Source: Robertmurraya dakarensis (lineage in GTDB: Bacteria; Bacillota; Bacilli; Bacillales; Cytobacillaceae). From it: a stretch of 64,000 nt of DNA. The notes beneath the pieces were generated by a model. That model was not told the origin of the DNA. It saw nothing but the letters and a program-made list of their open reading frames with translations, and did not search any database. The translations under genes were made by a program, and so were the position numbers. How positions within the stretch are numbered: position 1 is the stretch's first letter; every line of letters begins with the position of its first letter. The stretch lies in the NCBI RefSeq assembly GCF_900156875.1, contig NZ_LT707409.1, forward strand, positions 904,113 to 968,112. Direction: 5' to 3'. Below are positions 7,633 through 16,066 of this stretch, piece after piece.

Positions 7633-9348
7633 ATGGGGGGAAAAGACAATAAGAATGAATTTGATTATATCGTCATTGGTGCTGGAACTGCGGGAGGTAT
7701 CATTGCCAAGGAGTTAACGGATGATAAAAAAACTTCCGTACTAGTGCTTGAGGCTGGAACAAACATGGAGAATTCTAGCCCTTCTCTTGAAATAGCAGAA
7801 CAACGAGCAAACGATAATAGGCTTTCATTTAATATGCTGACAAAAACAGAGGAACAGATCGGACATCAACTTAGAGTAAGAAATGGTAGAGTCATCGGAG
7901 GAAGTTCACATCATAATTTCATGTCTGCTGTACGTGGAAGCAGACAACTTTATGATGAGTGGGCAAGTCTAGTTGGTAATCAATGGAGTTATGACAAGAT
8001 TCGTTCCCTATTTATTAAAAATGAAACCTATACAGGTAATACACAAAGTCCAAACGAACGGGGAACAGAAGGTCCTATTTTTGTAAGACAGCAAAATATT
8101 CCGAATAGCGGGTTAATCCAAACTCTAGTCGAGGCTGCTTCAGAGGTTCTGGAGATCCCGATAGTGGAGGACTATAATACGGAAATAAGAGATTGTACAT
8201 TTTTAAAAGGACAAATTACTCAACAGGAAGTTAACGGTATGTTCATACGTTCCTCTACTGCTACTGGTTATTTAAATGAAAATATTGTTACGCAGGGAAA
8301 TGAGTTTCATCCAGATGAGTTTGGGGTTGGAAAAAGGAAGTTGGTCCTTTTTGCAAAAACAACGGTAAATAAGATCTTATTCAAATCTAAAAGGGGTGTT
8401 CATACAGCTGTTGGTGTTGAATTTGTTCGGAATGGCGTGACAGAAAGAGCTTCTGCTCGAAAAGGTGTCATTCTTTCAGCAGGCATTTTTTCTTCCGTCA
8501 TATTACAGCGATCGGGAATTGGGAGACCAACAGATTTAGCGAATGCAGGAATAACGCCATTGATCGAAAGTCCCAATGTAGGACACAATTTCCAAACTCA
8601 ATATTATGTTGGGATGGGAATTGAAGTGGAAACAACCCGTCTTTTACAGGTGTTAACTGCTGACCCTATTCCACTAGCAATTGGTGCATTTAAACAGGGA
8701 GATGGACCAGGACGCCGACTTCAATTAATAGGGTTACCAGTTTCCTTATTACTGCCAATTCAAGAAGTGTTTGCAAATAGTTGGCAATTTGATCCTGAAC
8801 AACCTAGTAATGTCATGAGTTTTGCGATTTCCGACCTTAATCCAAAAAGCCGAGGCTCTATATTGGCTGCGCATAGCGATCCCGAGGCTTATCCTGCGAT
8901 TGAATTTAACCCGTTAGGAAATACAGATGACTTAAATTATATGGTGGATCAGTATATTGAAACATTTAATGTTATCGAGAAAGCTCGCGAAATAGACCCA
9001 GATGGCATTTATCGGGTTGTATACCCACCTGAGGATATATTCCATTTAGATGATGAACAAGAAAAGCGAACGATACTTTCAGATTTTGCAAGAGCTTCTT
9101 ATTCGAATTTTGACCATTTTGGCGGTCAATGTAAAATGGGGAACAACATCCAAGAAGGCGTGGTTGACGGCTTCCTCAATGTCTTTGGTACAAGAAATCT
9201 AAAAGTAGCTGACCTTTCAGTTTCCCCAATCCTACCAGACGGCAACACGTCCATACCTGCCCAGATGATCGGCCTAAACGCAGTAAGATTCATTCAGAAC
9301 GGTTTTGATACCCAAGAATTTGATGAGGATTGTGAAGAAAGTAGTTAA
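7633..9348 (+). CDS. GMC-family FAD oxidoreductase
   Basis: Glucose-methanol-choline family flavoprotein of 571 aa that oxidises an alcohol. The FAD-binding DYIVIGAGTAGGIIAKEL is at the N-terminus, RNGRVIGGSSHHNFM is the GMC signature-like segment, and the C-terminal domain holds NFDHFGGQCKMG and SILPDGNTS-like residues (SPILPDGNTSIPAQM). ATG 7633 is preferred to ATG 7615, which lies upstream of and overlaps the AAAGGAGAT ribosome binding site. The family has many substrates (sugars, choline, sterols, alcohols) and none is indicated. Translation may be controlled by the hairpin that masks the ribosome binding site. Confidence 0.85.
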   Translation: MGGKDNKNEFDYIVIGAGTAGGIIAKELTDDKKTSVLVLEAGTNMENSSPSLEIAEQRANDNRLSFNMLTKTEEQIGHQLRVRNGRVIGGSSHHNFMSAVRGSRQLYDEWASLVGNQWSYDKIRSLFIKNETYTGNTQSPNERGTEGPIFVRQQNIPNSGLIQTLVEAASEVLEIPIVEDYNTEIRDCTFLKGQITQQEVNGMFIRSSTATGYLNENIVTQGNEFHPDEFGVGKRKLVLFAKTTVNKILFKSKRGVHTAVGVEFVRNGVTERASARKGVILSAGIFSSVILQRSGIGRPTDLANAGITPLIESPNVGHNFQTQYYVGMGIEVETTRLLQVLTADPIPLAIGAFKQGDGPGRRLQLIGLPVSLLLPIQEVFANSWQFDPEQPSNVMSFAISDLNPKSRGSILAAHSDPEAYPAIEFNPLGNTDDLNYMVDQYIETFNVIEKAREIDPDGIYRVVYPPEDIFHLDDEQEKRTILSDFARASYSNFDHFGGQCKMGNNIQEGVVDGFLNVFGTRNLKVADLSVSPILPDGNTSIPAQMIGLNAVRFIQNGFDTQEFDEDCEESS

Positions 9349-9352
9349 CGAA

Positions 9353-9398
9353 GTCACAGGGACGCCCCGGTTTTTCTTGTTTCACAATAATGTTCCAC
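9353..9398. repeat. Interspersed repeat, copy 1 (REP-like)
   Basis: CAGGGACGCCCCG followed by TTTCTTGTTTCACAATAATG and TTCCAC. A near copy lies at 60909-60958. Similar GGGACG...CTTGTTTCAC...GTTCCAC blocks are scattered in firmicute genomes and recall REP elements served by REP-associated transposases. That link is inferred. Confidence 0.6.
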
Positions 9399-9408
9399 GA
9401 GCGGAAGG

Positions 9409-9443
9409 AACAATACCAGCTCTTTAAGCAGGCTGGTATTGTT
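9409..9443. terminator. Hairpin between convergent GMC oxidoreductase and methyltransferase
   Basis: Perfect 12-bp stem AACAATACCAGC / GCTGGTATTGTT with an 11-nt loop. No long T tract follows, so it is a moderate terminator candidate for the gene on either side. Confidence 0.5.
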
Positions 9444-9530
9444 GTGTTAAGATATTGAAGAAAAAGTTTATGTGAACATTGATTTCCGTCACACTATTAT
9501 TGAGTAACTGGCAGATAGATGTACTACGAT

Positions 9531-10127
9531 TCACTTTTTACTGCTGGCAATAAACATCGAGGCATCTTGGTTCATAAAAATACGATTACCATGATAGAAG
9601 GTTTTAAGTTCAGTTGATTTAAATCCAACTTGTAATAATTTTTCACGCAGTTCTTCATGAGAAAAACCGTTGTGCACTTTTGGATGATGTATTTTATCAT
9701 TCTTATCAAAATCAACAATAATTAACTTGCCATCGTTATTTAGAATATGGAACAATTCTTGTAAAATTTTCTTCGTATCCGGAATATGTAGAAGGACTAA
9801 CGACATCAAAACGATATCCGCCTTAAGTTCAGGAGTTTCTTGAGTGAAATCCGAATACAGCACTTTTGAGTTCGTAATTCCTCTGTGAGAAATCTTCGCT
9901 GCCGCAACGTCCAACATCTGTTTTGATGAATCCACCAACAATATCGATTCCACTAAATCCGATAATTCTAAGCTAACGAGACCCGTACCGCTCCCATAGT
10001 CTATTAAAGACTTTGAGGTACAATTGCTTAATTCTGATCTTACTTCCTTAACGATCACCTTAGCCAATTCAATTCTTTCTTCTGTATCATACCTTTTTGC
10101 AATCTGTTCAAAAACGTTATTTTCCAT
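9531..10127 (-). CDS. Class I SAM-dependent methyltransferase
   Basis: 198-aa Rossmann-fold methyltransferase with motif I SLIDYGSGTGLVSLEL, acidic motif II LLVDSSKQM, and motif III/IV around ADIVLMSLVLLHIPD, as in the Methyltransf_11/25 group. The ATG is preceded by an AGGAGTGG ribosome binding site. It is monocistronic and convergent with the GMC gene. The acceptor substrate is unknown; length and motifs fit small-molecule methyltransferases such as those annotated UbiE/COQ5-like. Confidence 0.82.
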   Translation of the reverse strand: MENNVFEQIAKRYDTEERIELAKVIVKEVRSELSNCTSKSLIDYGSGTGLVSLELSDLVESILLVDSSKQMLDVAAAKISHRGITNSKVLYSDFTQETPELKADIVLMSLVLLHIPDTKKILQELFHILNNDGKLIIVDFDKNDKIHHPKVHNGFSHEELREKLLQVGFKSTELKTFYHGNRIFMNQDASMFIASSKK

Positions 10128-10346
10128 ATGCCACTCCTGTTATTCATAATTAAAGCTGTATCGCGGCTATTATAACAAAATCAAAACCGTAAGAGCTATT
10201 TTCCTAAAGCTCTGTCTTATTGAACCGGCACAAAGCCACAATTTACCTATGTATTAGGCTAAAGAATGTCTTAAAGTAGTAACAGGTTAAATAACTGGCG
10301 AAAAAACATGGTAATTTGTAAAGGGAAGTTGGTACCATGATCTTTT

Positions 10347-10535
10347 TAAGCGGAGAAATTCCCGCTATTGTATTGAGGGGAGGCGTAAGAAGCAATATAA
10401 GCGGAGAAATTCCCGTTATCCTCTTTAATTAAGGTAAAATCAAAAGATTTTGATCATTTAAAGGGAAAAACTCCCCTTATCTTTCAGGAAATATGGGTAT
10501 TTCCCAAATTAAGGGGAATTATTCCCTATATTTTT
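10347..10535. repeat. Cluster of four degenerate palindromic repeats, ~51-bp spacing
   Basis: Four short inverted repeats start near 10347, 10398, 10459 and 10510 (spacings 51, 61 and 51). The first two read TAAGCGGAGAAATTCCCG followed by CTAT or TTAT. The third is TAAAGGGAAAAACTCCCCTT and the fourth TAAGGGGAATTATTCCCTA. Each has complementary G/C-rich arms around an AT-rich loop, and the arms co-vary (AGCGG/CCGCT, AAGGG/CCCTT). They fill most of the 485-bp gap between methyltransferase and diguanylate cyclase, and no gene is seen there. Confidence 0.65.
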
Positions 10536-10612
10536 CAAACACATTTCATAGTTTACCCAAAGCAAATATACCTATTTACTGGTTACATATTTCAAGAGAT
10601 TCATTCCCTATT

Positions 10613-11746
10613 TTATTCCATAATATAAATTTCAATTGCATTACGCCCTTTTTGTTTAGCTTGATAGAGCGCTTTATCTGCTTGACTTATTAAATCTTCG
10701 GGTGTTGACTGAGAATCAACTAGTAATGTAGACATTCCAAGCGTTGCGGTTAAATATCTGCTAACACTTGAGCCGATATGAGGTATTTTCAGTTTCTCGA
10801 TAGCTAAGCTAATTTTTTTCGCGACTACCGCAGCACCATTGATATCAGTCTCAGGCAACAGAATTATAAATTCTTCTCCTCCATAGCGAGCAACGAGATC
10901 TTTAGGACGGTTAATGGTCGTTTCAATTGTTTCAGCTACTTGTATTAAACACTCATCACCTTTTACATGACCATAATGATCGTTGTATTCTTTAAAGTAG
11001 TCAATATCCAATAATATTAAGGATAGGGGTCTATGATATCGTACAGAATGATTATATTCGTTTATGAAATAATCATCAAAATAACGACGATTTGCTATTT
11101 TCGTTAATCCATCTCTATTAGAGAGGAACTCCAATTCTTGATAAGCTTCCATAAGCCGCTGTTCAGCGATCTTCCGTTCTGTGATATCATTTACCATTCC
11201 GATAACATAGTTGGACCCATCATTATTTGGGATTGGAAAAAGAGAGGAGGTTACCTGGCCCCAAACTAGTTGACCGTCCTTACGAAAGTATCTTTTTTCT
11301 AAAAGGTAGTGATCGATCTTCCCTTCCAATAATTCATTGAGAAGTTTCATATTTAGCTCAGCGTCATCATTCTGACTAAATTCACTCAAACTCATCGCAC
11401 TCAACTCAATGCCAGTATATCCAAGAAATTCTTGCAGCTTCGGATTAGAAATTACCGGTTTTCCATTTTTATCAAGGAGAGCAATACCGATAGGAGCGGT
11501 TTCAAATATGGTTTGAAACAACCTATTGCGCCTTTCAAACTCTTTGCTTTCAAGTTCGAATTTTTTCTCAAGCAGCCTTGACTTATCATATTGCTTACCA
11601 ACCCACCAAGCAATTACTAGCAAAATAGGCAAACCTACAAACTCAATAGAATCAATGAATCCATCTCTTAAATAGTAATAAATTATGTAAAAACAATTCG
11701 TCACTAGAACAAGAATACATGCGGACAATCTTCCAATATACTTCAT
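10613..11746 (-). CDS. Membrane-anchored PAS-GGDEF diguanylate cyclase
   Basis: 377-aa signalling enzyme making c-di-GMP from two GTP. Two hydrophobic segments (about residues 7-27 and 35-50) anchor it. A PAS/PAC domain follows (about 75-195: ETAPIGIALLDKNGKPV ... KRYFRKDGQLVWGQV), then a GGDEF domain (about 215-375). The active-site motif is intact as RYGGEEF near 288-294, and an RPKD I-site lies five residues before GGEEF, predicting product inhibition. It is a stand-alone gene. The ligand of the PAS domain is not predictable. Confidence 0.9.
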   Translation of the reverse strand: MKYIGRLSACILVLVTNCFYIIYYYLRDGFIDSIEFVGLPILLVIAWWVGKQYDKSRLLEKKFELESKEFERRNRLFQTIFETAPIGIALLDKNGKPVISNPKLQEFLGYTGIELSAMSLSEFSQNDDAELNMKLLNELLEGKIDHYLLEKRYFRKDGQLVWGQVTSSLFPIPNNDGSNYVIGMVNDITERKIAEQRLMEAYQELEFLSNRDGLTKIANRRYFDDYFINEYNHSVRYHRPLSLILLDIDYFKEYNDHYGHVKGDECLIQVAETIETTINRPKDLVARYGGEEFIILLPETDINGAAVVAKKISLAIEKLKIPHIGSSVSRYLTATLGMSTLLVDSQSTPEDLISQADKALYQAKQKGRNAIEIYIME

Positions 11747-11866
11747 TAATGATCACTTCCTAAAAATGCCCTTCATAATTTTTCATTTTATTACATGAAT
11801 TAGCAAATTGATAGATTAATTTTCTTAAATTCCTATTAGAGCTGATATTAAAAAAACAGATAAGAT

Positions 11867-12132
11867 GTGGAAGAGGCACCGAATAACATAGTAATTGTTG
11901 GAAAAATTATAAAAGACATTGAGCCGAAGGGAAGCCTTAACTATGCCACATCAGAAGTTTCAGTCAGCTGCGATCAAACCTCGCTAAAAGGGGAAATATC
12001 TGTATTTGGGACCAATTCGTTATAGAGGTAACTTACAAAGCTACTCTACAGGATCAGTTAATACAAATTCTTAAATTAAGACAGGCGAAGGGTTTTTTCG
12101 TAATGCCCCAGCGGTCAGCAACTAATACATAA
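11867..12132 (+). pseudogene. Frameshifted remnant of an unrecognised gene
   Basis: Frame 1 reads NNIVIVGKIIKDIEPKGSLN and continues to GEISVFGTNSL before a TAG. Moving one frame continues smoothly with EVTYKATLQDQLIQILKLRQ and ends at a TAA, 13 nt before a proper terminator. The smooth switch of frame and the terminator suggest a decayed gene end. The family was not recognised. The remaining part of this 460-bp gap, next to the diguanylate cyclase start, shows nothing else. Confidence 0.4.
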
Positions 12133-12145
12133 CTAATTTCAAGTT

Positions 12146-12179
12146 GAGTGAACGGGAATGATTCACTCTCTTTTTCTTT
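12146..12179 (+). terminator. Intrinsic terminator before the serine hydrolase
   Basis: GAGTGAA / TTCACTC stem, 9-nt loop, T-rich tail. It ends 30 nt before the next gene, so it either closes the decayed gene upstream or acts as an attenuator. Confidence 0.7.
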
Positions 12180-12209
12180 AGGTCAAATTGAAAGGAAGGA
12201 GTATATGCA

Positions 12210-13664
12210 ATGTATAAAAAGAGTTTTATTTTTCTAGTTATGATGAGTGTCTTCGGACTATTATGGAATATCTCGTTACAAACCCAGGCTGACGAACCTT
12301 TTGATACTGCAGATGTTGATGAATATGTTAAGAATTATATCGAAAAAAACGGACTTCCTGGTGCAGCGATTGTCATCGTAAAGGATGGGAACGTACTTTA
12401 TGAAAAAGGCTTTGGACATGATTCTGAAGGAAAACCACTGACAGCAAAGTCTCAAATTGGTATTGCTTCCGGGACAAAGCCATTTACTGCATTTGCAGTG
12501 TTACAATTGATTGATAGAGGAAAAATTAAACTTGATGACCCTGTTGTAAATTATCTTCCAGAATTAACACTTGATGACGTTCGATGGAAAAAGGTGACTG
12601 TACGACAGCTTTTGAGTCACACTTCCGGTCTGCCAAATCCTACCATTGTGGCTCCAGCGTATACTTTAAAGGAAGGTGTAGATCGCCTCCGAGATTGGAA
12701 ACTCCAATATGAACCGGGAGAAAAACATTATTATAGTAATGCAAACTACTGGACTTTAGCTTATTTGGTAGAACAAGTAAGCGGGTTGGATTTTAATGCT
12801 TATCTAACAAAGAACGTATTCTTACCGCTAGGAATGGAAGACTCTATCTCAGCCGTTAACTCAGGAGATATTGTAGAAAAATTAGGGATCCCTCGCGGAT
12901 ATGTGACGTTATATGGCACGGCAATGCCTTGGAGAGAACTTGAAAAAATGTTCAGTGGTTCAGGCAGCATCTTCACGACTGCTAGTGATATTGGAAAATG
13001 GCTTTCTATGCATACAAGCAGAGGGGAAATTAATAATGGAGAACCTTTATTGTCACAAAAACTTTTGAAGGAGTCCTACTCACCACAACCTGGAAGTGAA
13101 AAATATGGGCTTGGCTGGTCTTTTAGCTCTCCCGGTATTAAACCAGCTCGTATTTCTCATAGTGGCTCAATTTCAACTTTTCAATCTCAACAAGATATCA
13201 TACCAAGCAGCGGCTATGGTGTTGCAGTATTACTGAACAGTTTCACAACTACATTTGAACATTCATACGAGATGAGTTCAGGGATCATTCAATTGACGGA
13301 GGGAAAAGACCCTGAATTGAAAGCACCAACACCTAAAATTATTGATCTATCACTTGGTGTTATTACATTGCTTTACTTAATTTTAGGAATTAGAGGAATA
13401 CGGAGAAGTAACAAATGGACTGATAAACGCAAACACCATCCAGCTTGGAGATTTTATTTGCGTTTAATCCCACAATTGATTCCTGTCGTTGGGATCAGCT
13501 GGTTATTGTTTATTGTTCCGACACTAGAAAATAATAGTTCGACGATTCTAGATGCATTCGGCCTTTTTCCATCAGCCATGATCTTATTGGTAATCATTTT
13601 TATCATTGGATTTGCTCTTACAATTTTGAGAGTGTATTACCGAATAAGGTTACATCGTAATTGA
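12210..13664 (+). CDS. Membrane-anchored beta-lactamase-family serine hydrolase (class C / PBP4* type)
   Basis: Exported serine hydrolase, 484 aa. A signal-like hydrophobic N-terminus (residues 1-25) precedes the penicillin-binding fold. The nucleophile motif is SGTK (87-90), the second motif YSN (175-177), and the third HSG in ARISHSGSIS near residue 330, as in class C beta-lactamases and DD-peptidase/esterase relatives. Three hydrophobic helices at the C-terminus (about 375-480) anchor it, an arrangement seen in bacillar alkaline D-peptidase-like proteins. An AAGGAAGGAG ribosome binding site precedes the ATG. Substrate (peptidoglycan stem peptide, ester or drug) is unknown. Confidence 0.86.
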   Translation: MYKKSFIFLVMMSVFGLLWNISLQTQADEPFDTADVDEYVKNYIEKNGLPGAAIVIVKDGNVLYEKGFGHDSEGKPLTAKSQIGIASGTKPFTAFAVLQLIDRGKIKLDDPVVNYLPELTLDDVRWKKVTVRQLLSHTSGLPNPTIVAPAYTLKEGVDRLRDWKLQYEPGEKHYYSNANYWTLAYLVEQVSGLDFNAYLTKNVFLPLGMEDSISAVNSGDIVEKLGIPRGYVTLYGTAMPWRELEKMFSGSGSIFTTASDIGKWLSMHTSRGEINNGEPLLSQKLLKESYSPQPGSEKYGLGWSFSSPGIKPARISHSGSISTFQSQQDIIPSSGYGVAVLLNSFTTTFEHSYEMSSGIIQLTEGKDPELKAPTPKIIDLSLGVITLLYLILGIRGIRRSNKWTDKRKHHPAWRFYLRLIPQLIPVVGISWLLFIVPTLENNSSTILDAFGLFPSAMILLVIIFIIGFALTILRVYYRIRLHRN

Positions 13665-13770
13665 GATTGCAATAGTAGCTGCTTCCCTTGGCAGCTATCG
13701 ATCATTTCTGTTTTAGAATATCAAGTCAGTCATTAAGTTTAACGGTAATATGTACTTGTAAGGAAGGGAA

Positions 13771-13932
13771 ATGAATGTTAAAGAAATTAAATCATTATGG
13801 CTGAGTTCTTCAGATTATGAAGCAGCTGACTTACCTGGGATTTATTATACGAACCATAATAGAACATATGAAAACGCCTATAGTGAAATTTGGATGACCG
13901 TTAAGAAAAAGGGGAACGAAAATCTGAATTAA
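13771..13932 (+). pseudogene. C-terminal fragment of a GyrI-like effector-binding protein (53 codons)
   Basis: A short frame with an AAGGAAGGG ribosome-binding-like sequence encodes LWLSSSDYEAADLPGIYY and ends ENAYSEIWMTVKKKGNENLN. This resembles the end of GyrI-like/AraC effector-binding domains (W-LP-SGYE-AD-PEIE ... EIWIPVKKK). The family domain is about 150 residues, so at least two thirds are missing. It may be translated as a microprotein, but decay is more likely. A terminator follows 33 nt later. Confidence 0.5.
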
Positions 13933-13964
13933 AAAGTATTCCGTTAAGACGTTTCCTAATTAAA

Positions 13965-13995
13965 CCAGTCATTACGTGATGATTGGTCTTTTTTT
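13965..13995 (+). terminator. Terminator after the GyrI-like fragment
   Basis: CCAGTCAT / ATGATTGG stem with a G-T pair, followed by TCTTTTTTT. Confidence 0.8.
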
Positions 13996-14092
13996 GTTGT
14001 TACGAACCGTGTCTTCAAAGTGTTGAAAAAACTCTTCAAAAACAAAACTATTTTAAATGTTAATCGTATAAAGGGATAGGAGGTTTTTTAAT

Positions 14093-14809
14093 ATGTCTTT
14101 ACTGAAAGTGGATATAAAATCTGCAGGTTATGAAAAAGCCGCCGCAACGATTAACGATATAGCATTCACAGTTGAAGAAGGGGAATTAATTGGTCTGATC
14201 GGTCCGAATGGGGCTGGTAAAAGTACGACCATCAAATCAATCCTGGGGCTGCTCGAAAATATCGAAGGTTCTGTTACATACGGGAATGATACTCCTTATT
14301 CTTATATCCCTGAACGGCCCATCTTTTATGATGAACTCACACTGTGGGAACATTTGGATTTTGTTGCAGCTATAGAAGGTCTCCCAGATATGGAATATCA
14401 GAAGCAAGCATATGAACTTTTAGAAAAATACAGGCTAGTCGATCATGCTCATGAATATCCAGCCAAATATTCAAAGGGTATGCAGCAAAAAGCAATGTTA
14501 ATCCTTGCAATGATGACAAATCCATCACTTTATATCATTGACGAGCCTTTTATGGGGCTTGATCCGCATGCGATGAAGCTCTTTCTGGAATCCATTGATA
14601 AAGAACGGGGGCGTGGTGCGGGCGTGCTGATGTCAACACATGTACTCGATACCGCTGAAAAAATATGCGATCGCTTCATTATGATAAATAAAGGGCACCT
14701 TGTGGCAAAAGGTGCGCTTGACGAGATACGAAGACAATGTAATCTTCCGACATCATCGCTGTTTGACTGCTTTCATTTTCTCACTGAAGGTGATGAGAAT
14801 GAGCAGTAG
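14093..14809 (+). CDS. ABC transporter ATP-binding protein, EcsA-like
   Basis: 238-aa ABC ATPase with Walker A GPNGAGKST (near residue 40), signature SKGMQQK, Walker B SLYIIDEPFMG and the H-loop STHVLD. Size and the partner gene resemble EcsA (about 247 aa), whose complex affects protein secretion and regulated membrane proteolysis in B. subtilis. A GATAGGAGG ribosome binding site precedes the ATG. The stop overlaps the start of the permease by 11 nt, so the two are translationally coupled. It may be a paralogue rather than the chromosomal ecsA itself, because hit and prsA-type neighbours are absent. Confidence 0.85.
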   Translation: MSLLKVDIKSAGYEKAAATINDIAFTVEEGELIGLIGPNGAGKSTTIKSILGLLENIEGSVTYGNDTPYSYIPERPIFYDELTLWEHLDFVAAIEGLPDMEYQKQAYELLEKYRLVDHAHEYPAKYSKGMQQKAMLILAMMTNPSLYIIDEPFMGLDPHAMKLFLESIDKERGRGAGVLMSTHVLDTAEKICDRFIMINKGHLVAKGALDEIRRQCNLPTSSLFDCFHFLTEGDENEQ

Positions 14810-15968
14810 AACACTTTTTGGAAGCAGGTTAGTTAAGAACTGGAAGTTTCAATACAATGTCTTTAAATCAATAGCAGATTGGACCATCATGCTCTATATC
14901 ATGATCCCGGCTATGGTTATTTTTATTAGTATCTATGTATCGTGGTGGACGGAAAATCCAGCTTGGATAGAAGGTTTCCCGTTATTTTTGTTGTTTCTTA
15001 TCCTCTATGTTAGCACTTGGGTTGGAAATATTCGTACATATATGGAGGAAGCTGACAAAGTCATCCTGTTTAAGAAAGTTCATTTGATGTGGAAATTGAA
15101 AAAATGGGGCTACGGCTATTCCCTCTTATTTCAAGCGCTAACGGTATTGGGCAGCAGCCTGATCTTGTTACCTTTTTTTCTCAAGCAATATCAGCTTGGA
15201 TATCATGAAATAGCTGGTATCATCATATATTTTACGTCCTTAAAAGCTATGTTAATGCTTGTAAAATATCATATAAGGAAGGCAGAGACTCAGTTAATAA
15301 AGGTCGTCAAAAGCGTTCTTGTTTTTATTGGATTAAGTTGGTTTAGCCAATTAATCTTTTGGATGATTCAAAACGGAAGTCTGTTACCGGTCTATATCTG
15401 TTCAATCATTATCCTCTTTATTTCTGTATTCCTTAGTCTAAGATCATTTAAAAAAATAAGTTCGCTAGATATTGAGATTGACATGGAAAAGGAAAGAAAA
15501 AACAGTATCATTCAGCTTATCTTTATGGCAGCACCAGAAATTGAAAAGCCTGTCGTTAGTAAAAGAAAGAAGCCTTTCTTATTTCGTAATTCAAAACGGA
15601 TATTTAAAAACCGAACCCCCATAAACGGCTTTATCGAAGCATTCATCAAAATTTTTATCCGGAACTCTTCTTACATTAGCGGCTATTTCGTCTTAATCAA
15701 TGTCACAACGGCGGCAATCGTGATTGTACCTCCCATTTGGATAAAGGTGGTTATTTTTCTTGGGTTTCTAATCATGATGTATATATGGATTTCTAGCGTT
15801 TGGGATCAGGTTTACAGTTCGCATCCTTTTATGAAAAAATATAGGGGAAATAATTTCTATTTTTCTGCAAAACAGCGGGTTGTAAGCTCAATGTATATAC
15901 TTGCGATTACCTTACTGCTGGTTTTTATTGCCGTAGGCTGGACGATTACGTCGAAGATAGGATTGTGA
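14799..15968 (+). CDS. ABC transporter permease, EcsB-like
   Basis: 389-aa multi-pass membrane partner of the preceding ATPase. Hydrophobic segments are seen near residues 30-50, 62-80, 108-128, 135-152, 170-190, 197-215, 295-340 and 365-385, with a charged cytosolic stretch around 220-275 (basic RKKPF-rich). EcsB proteins are about 408 aa and have this layout. ATG 14799 is chosen for its 9-nt distance from an AAGG ribosome binding site; ATG 14793 is the alternative. The transported substrate is unknown. Confidence 0.78.
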   Translation: MSSRTLFGSRLVKNWKFQYNVFKSIADWTIMLYIMIPAMVIFISIYVSWWTENPAWIEGFPLFLLFLILYVSTWVGNIRTYMEEADKVILFKKVHLMWKLKKWGYGYSLLFQALTVLGSSLILLPFFLKQYQLGYHEIAGIIIYFTSLKAMLMLVKYHIRKAETQLIKVVKSVLVFIGLSWFSQLIFWMIQNGSLLPVYICSIIILFISVFLSLRSFKKISSLDIEIDMEKERKNSIIQLIFMAAPEIEKPVVSKRKKPFLFRNSKRIFKNRTPINGFIEAFIKIFIRNSSYISGYFVLINVTTAAIVIVPPIWIKVVIFLGFLIMMYIWISSVWDQVYSSHPFMKKYRGNNFYFSAKQRVVSSMYILAITLLLVFIAVGWTITSKIGL

Positions 15969-16066
15969 TCTGAACTTTGAATCATTTTTATTTGTGGTCG
16001 TATTATCTACGAACAAAAAGAAAAGATGAAGTTTTCAATCAATAACACAAAAGGGAGATTAAAGAG

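Noticed and set aside
13676-13697. Hairpin after the serine hydrolase (TAGCTGC/GCAGCTA)
   Set aside because: No T tract. A weak structure only, not listed as a terminator.
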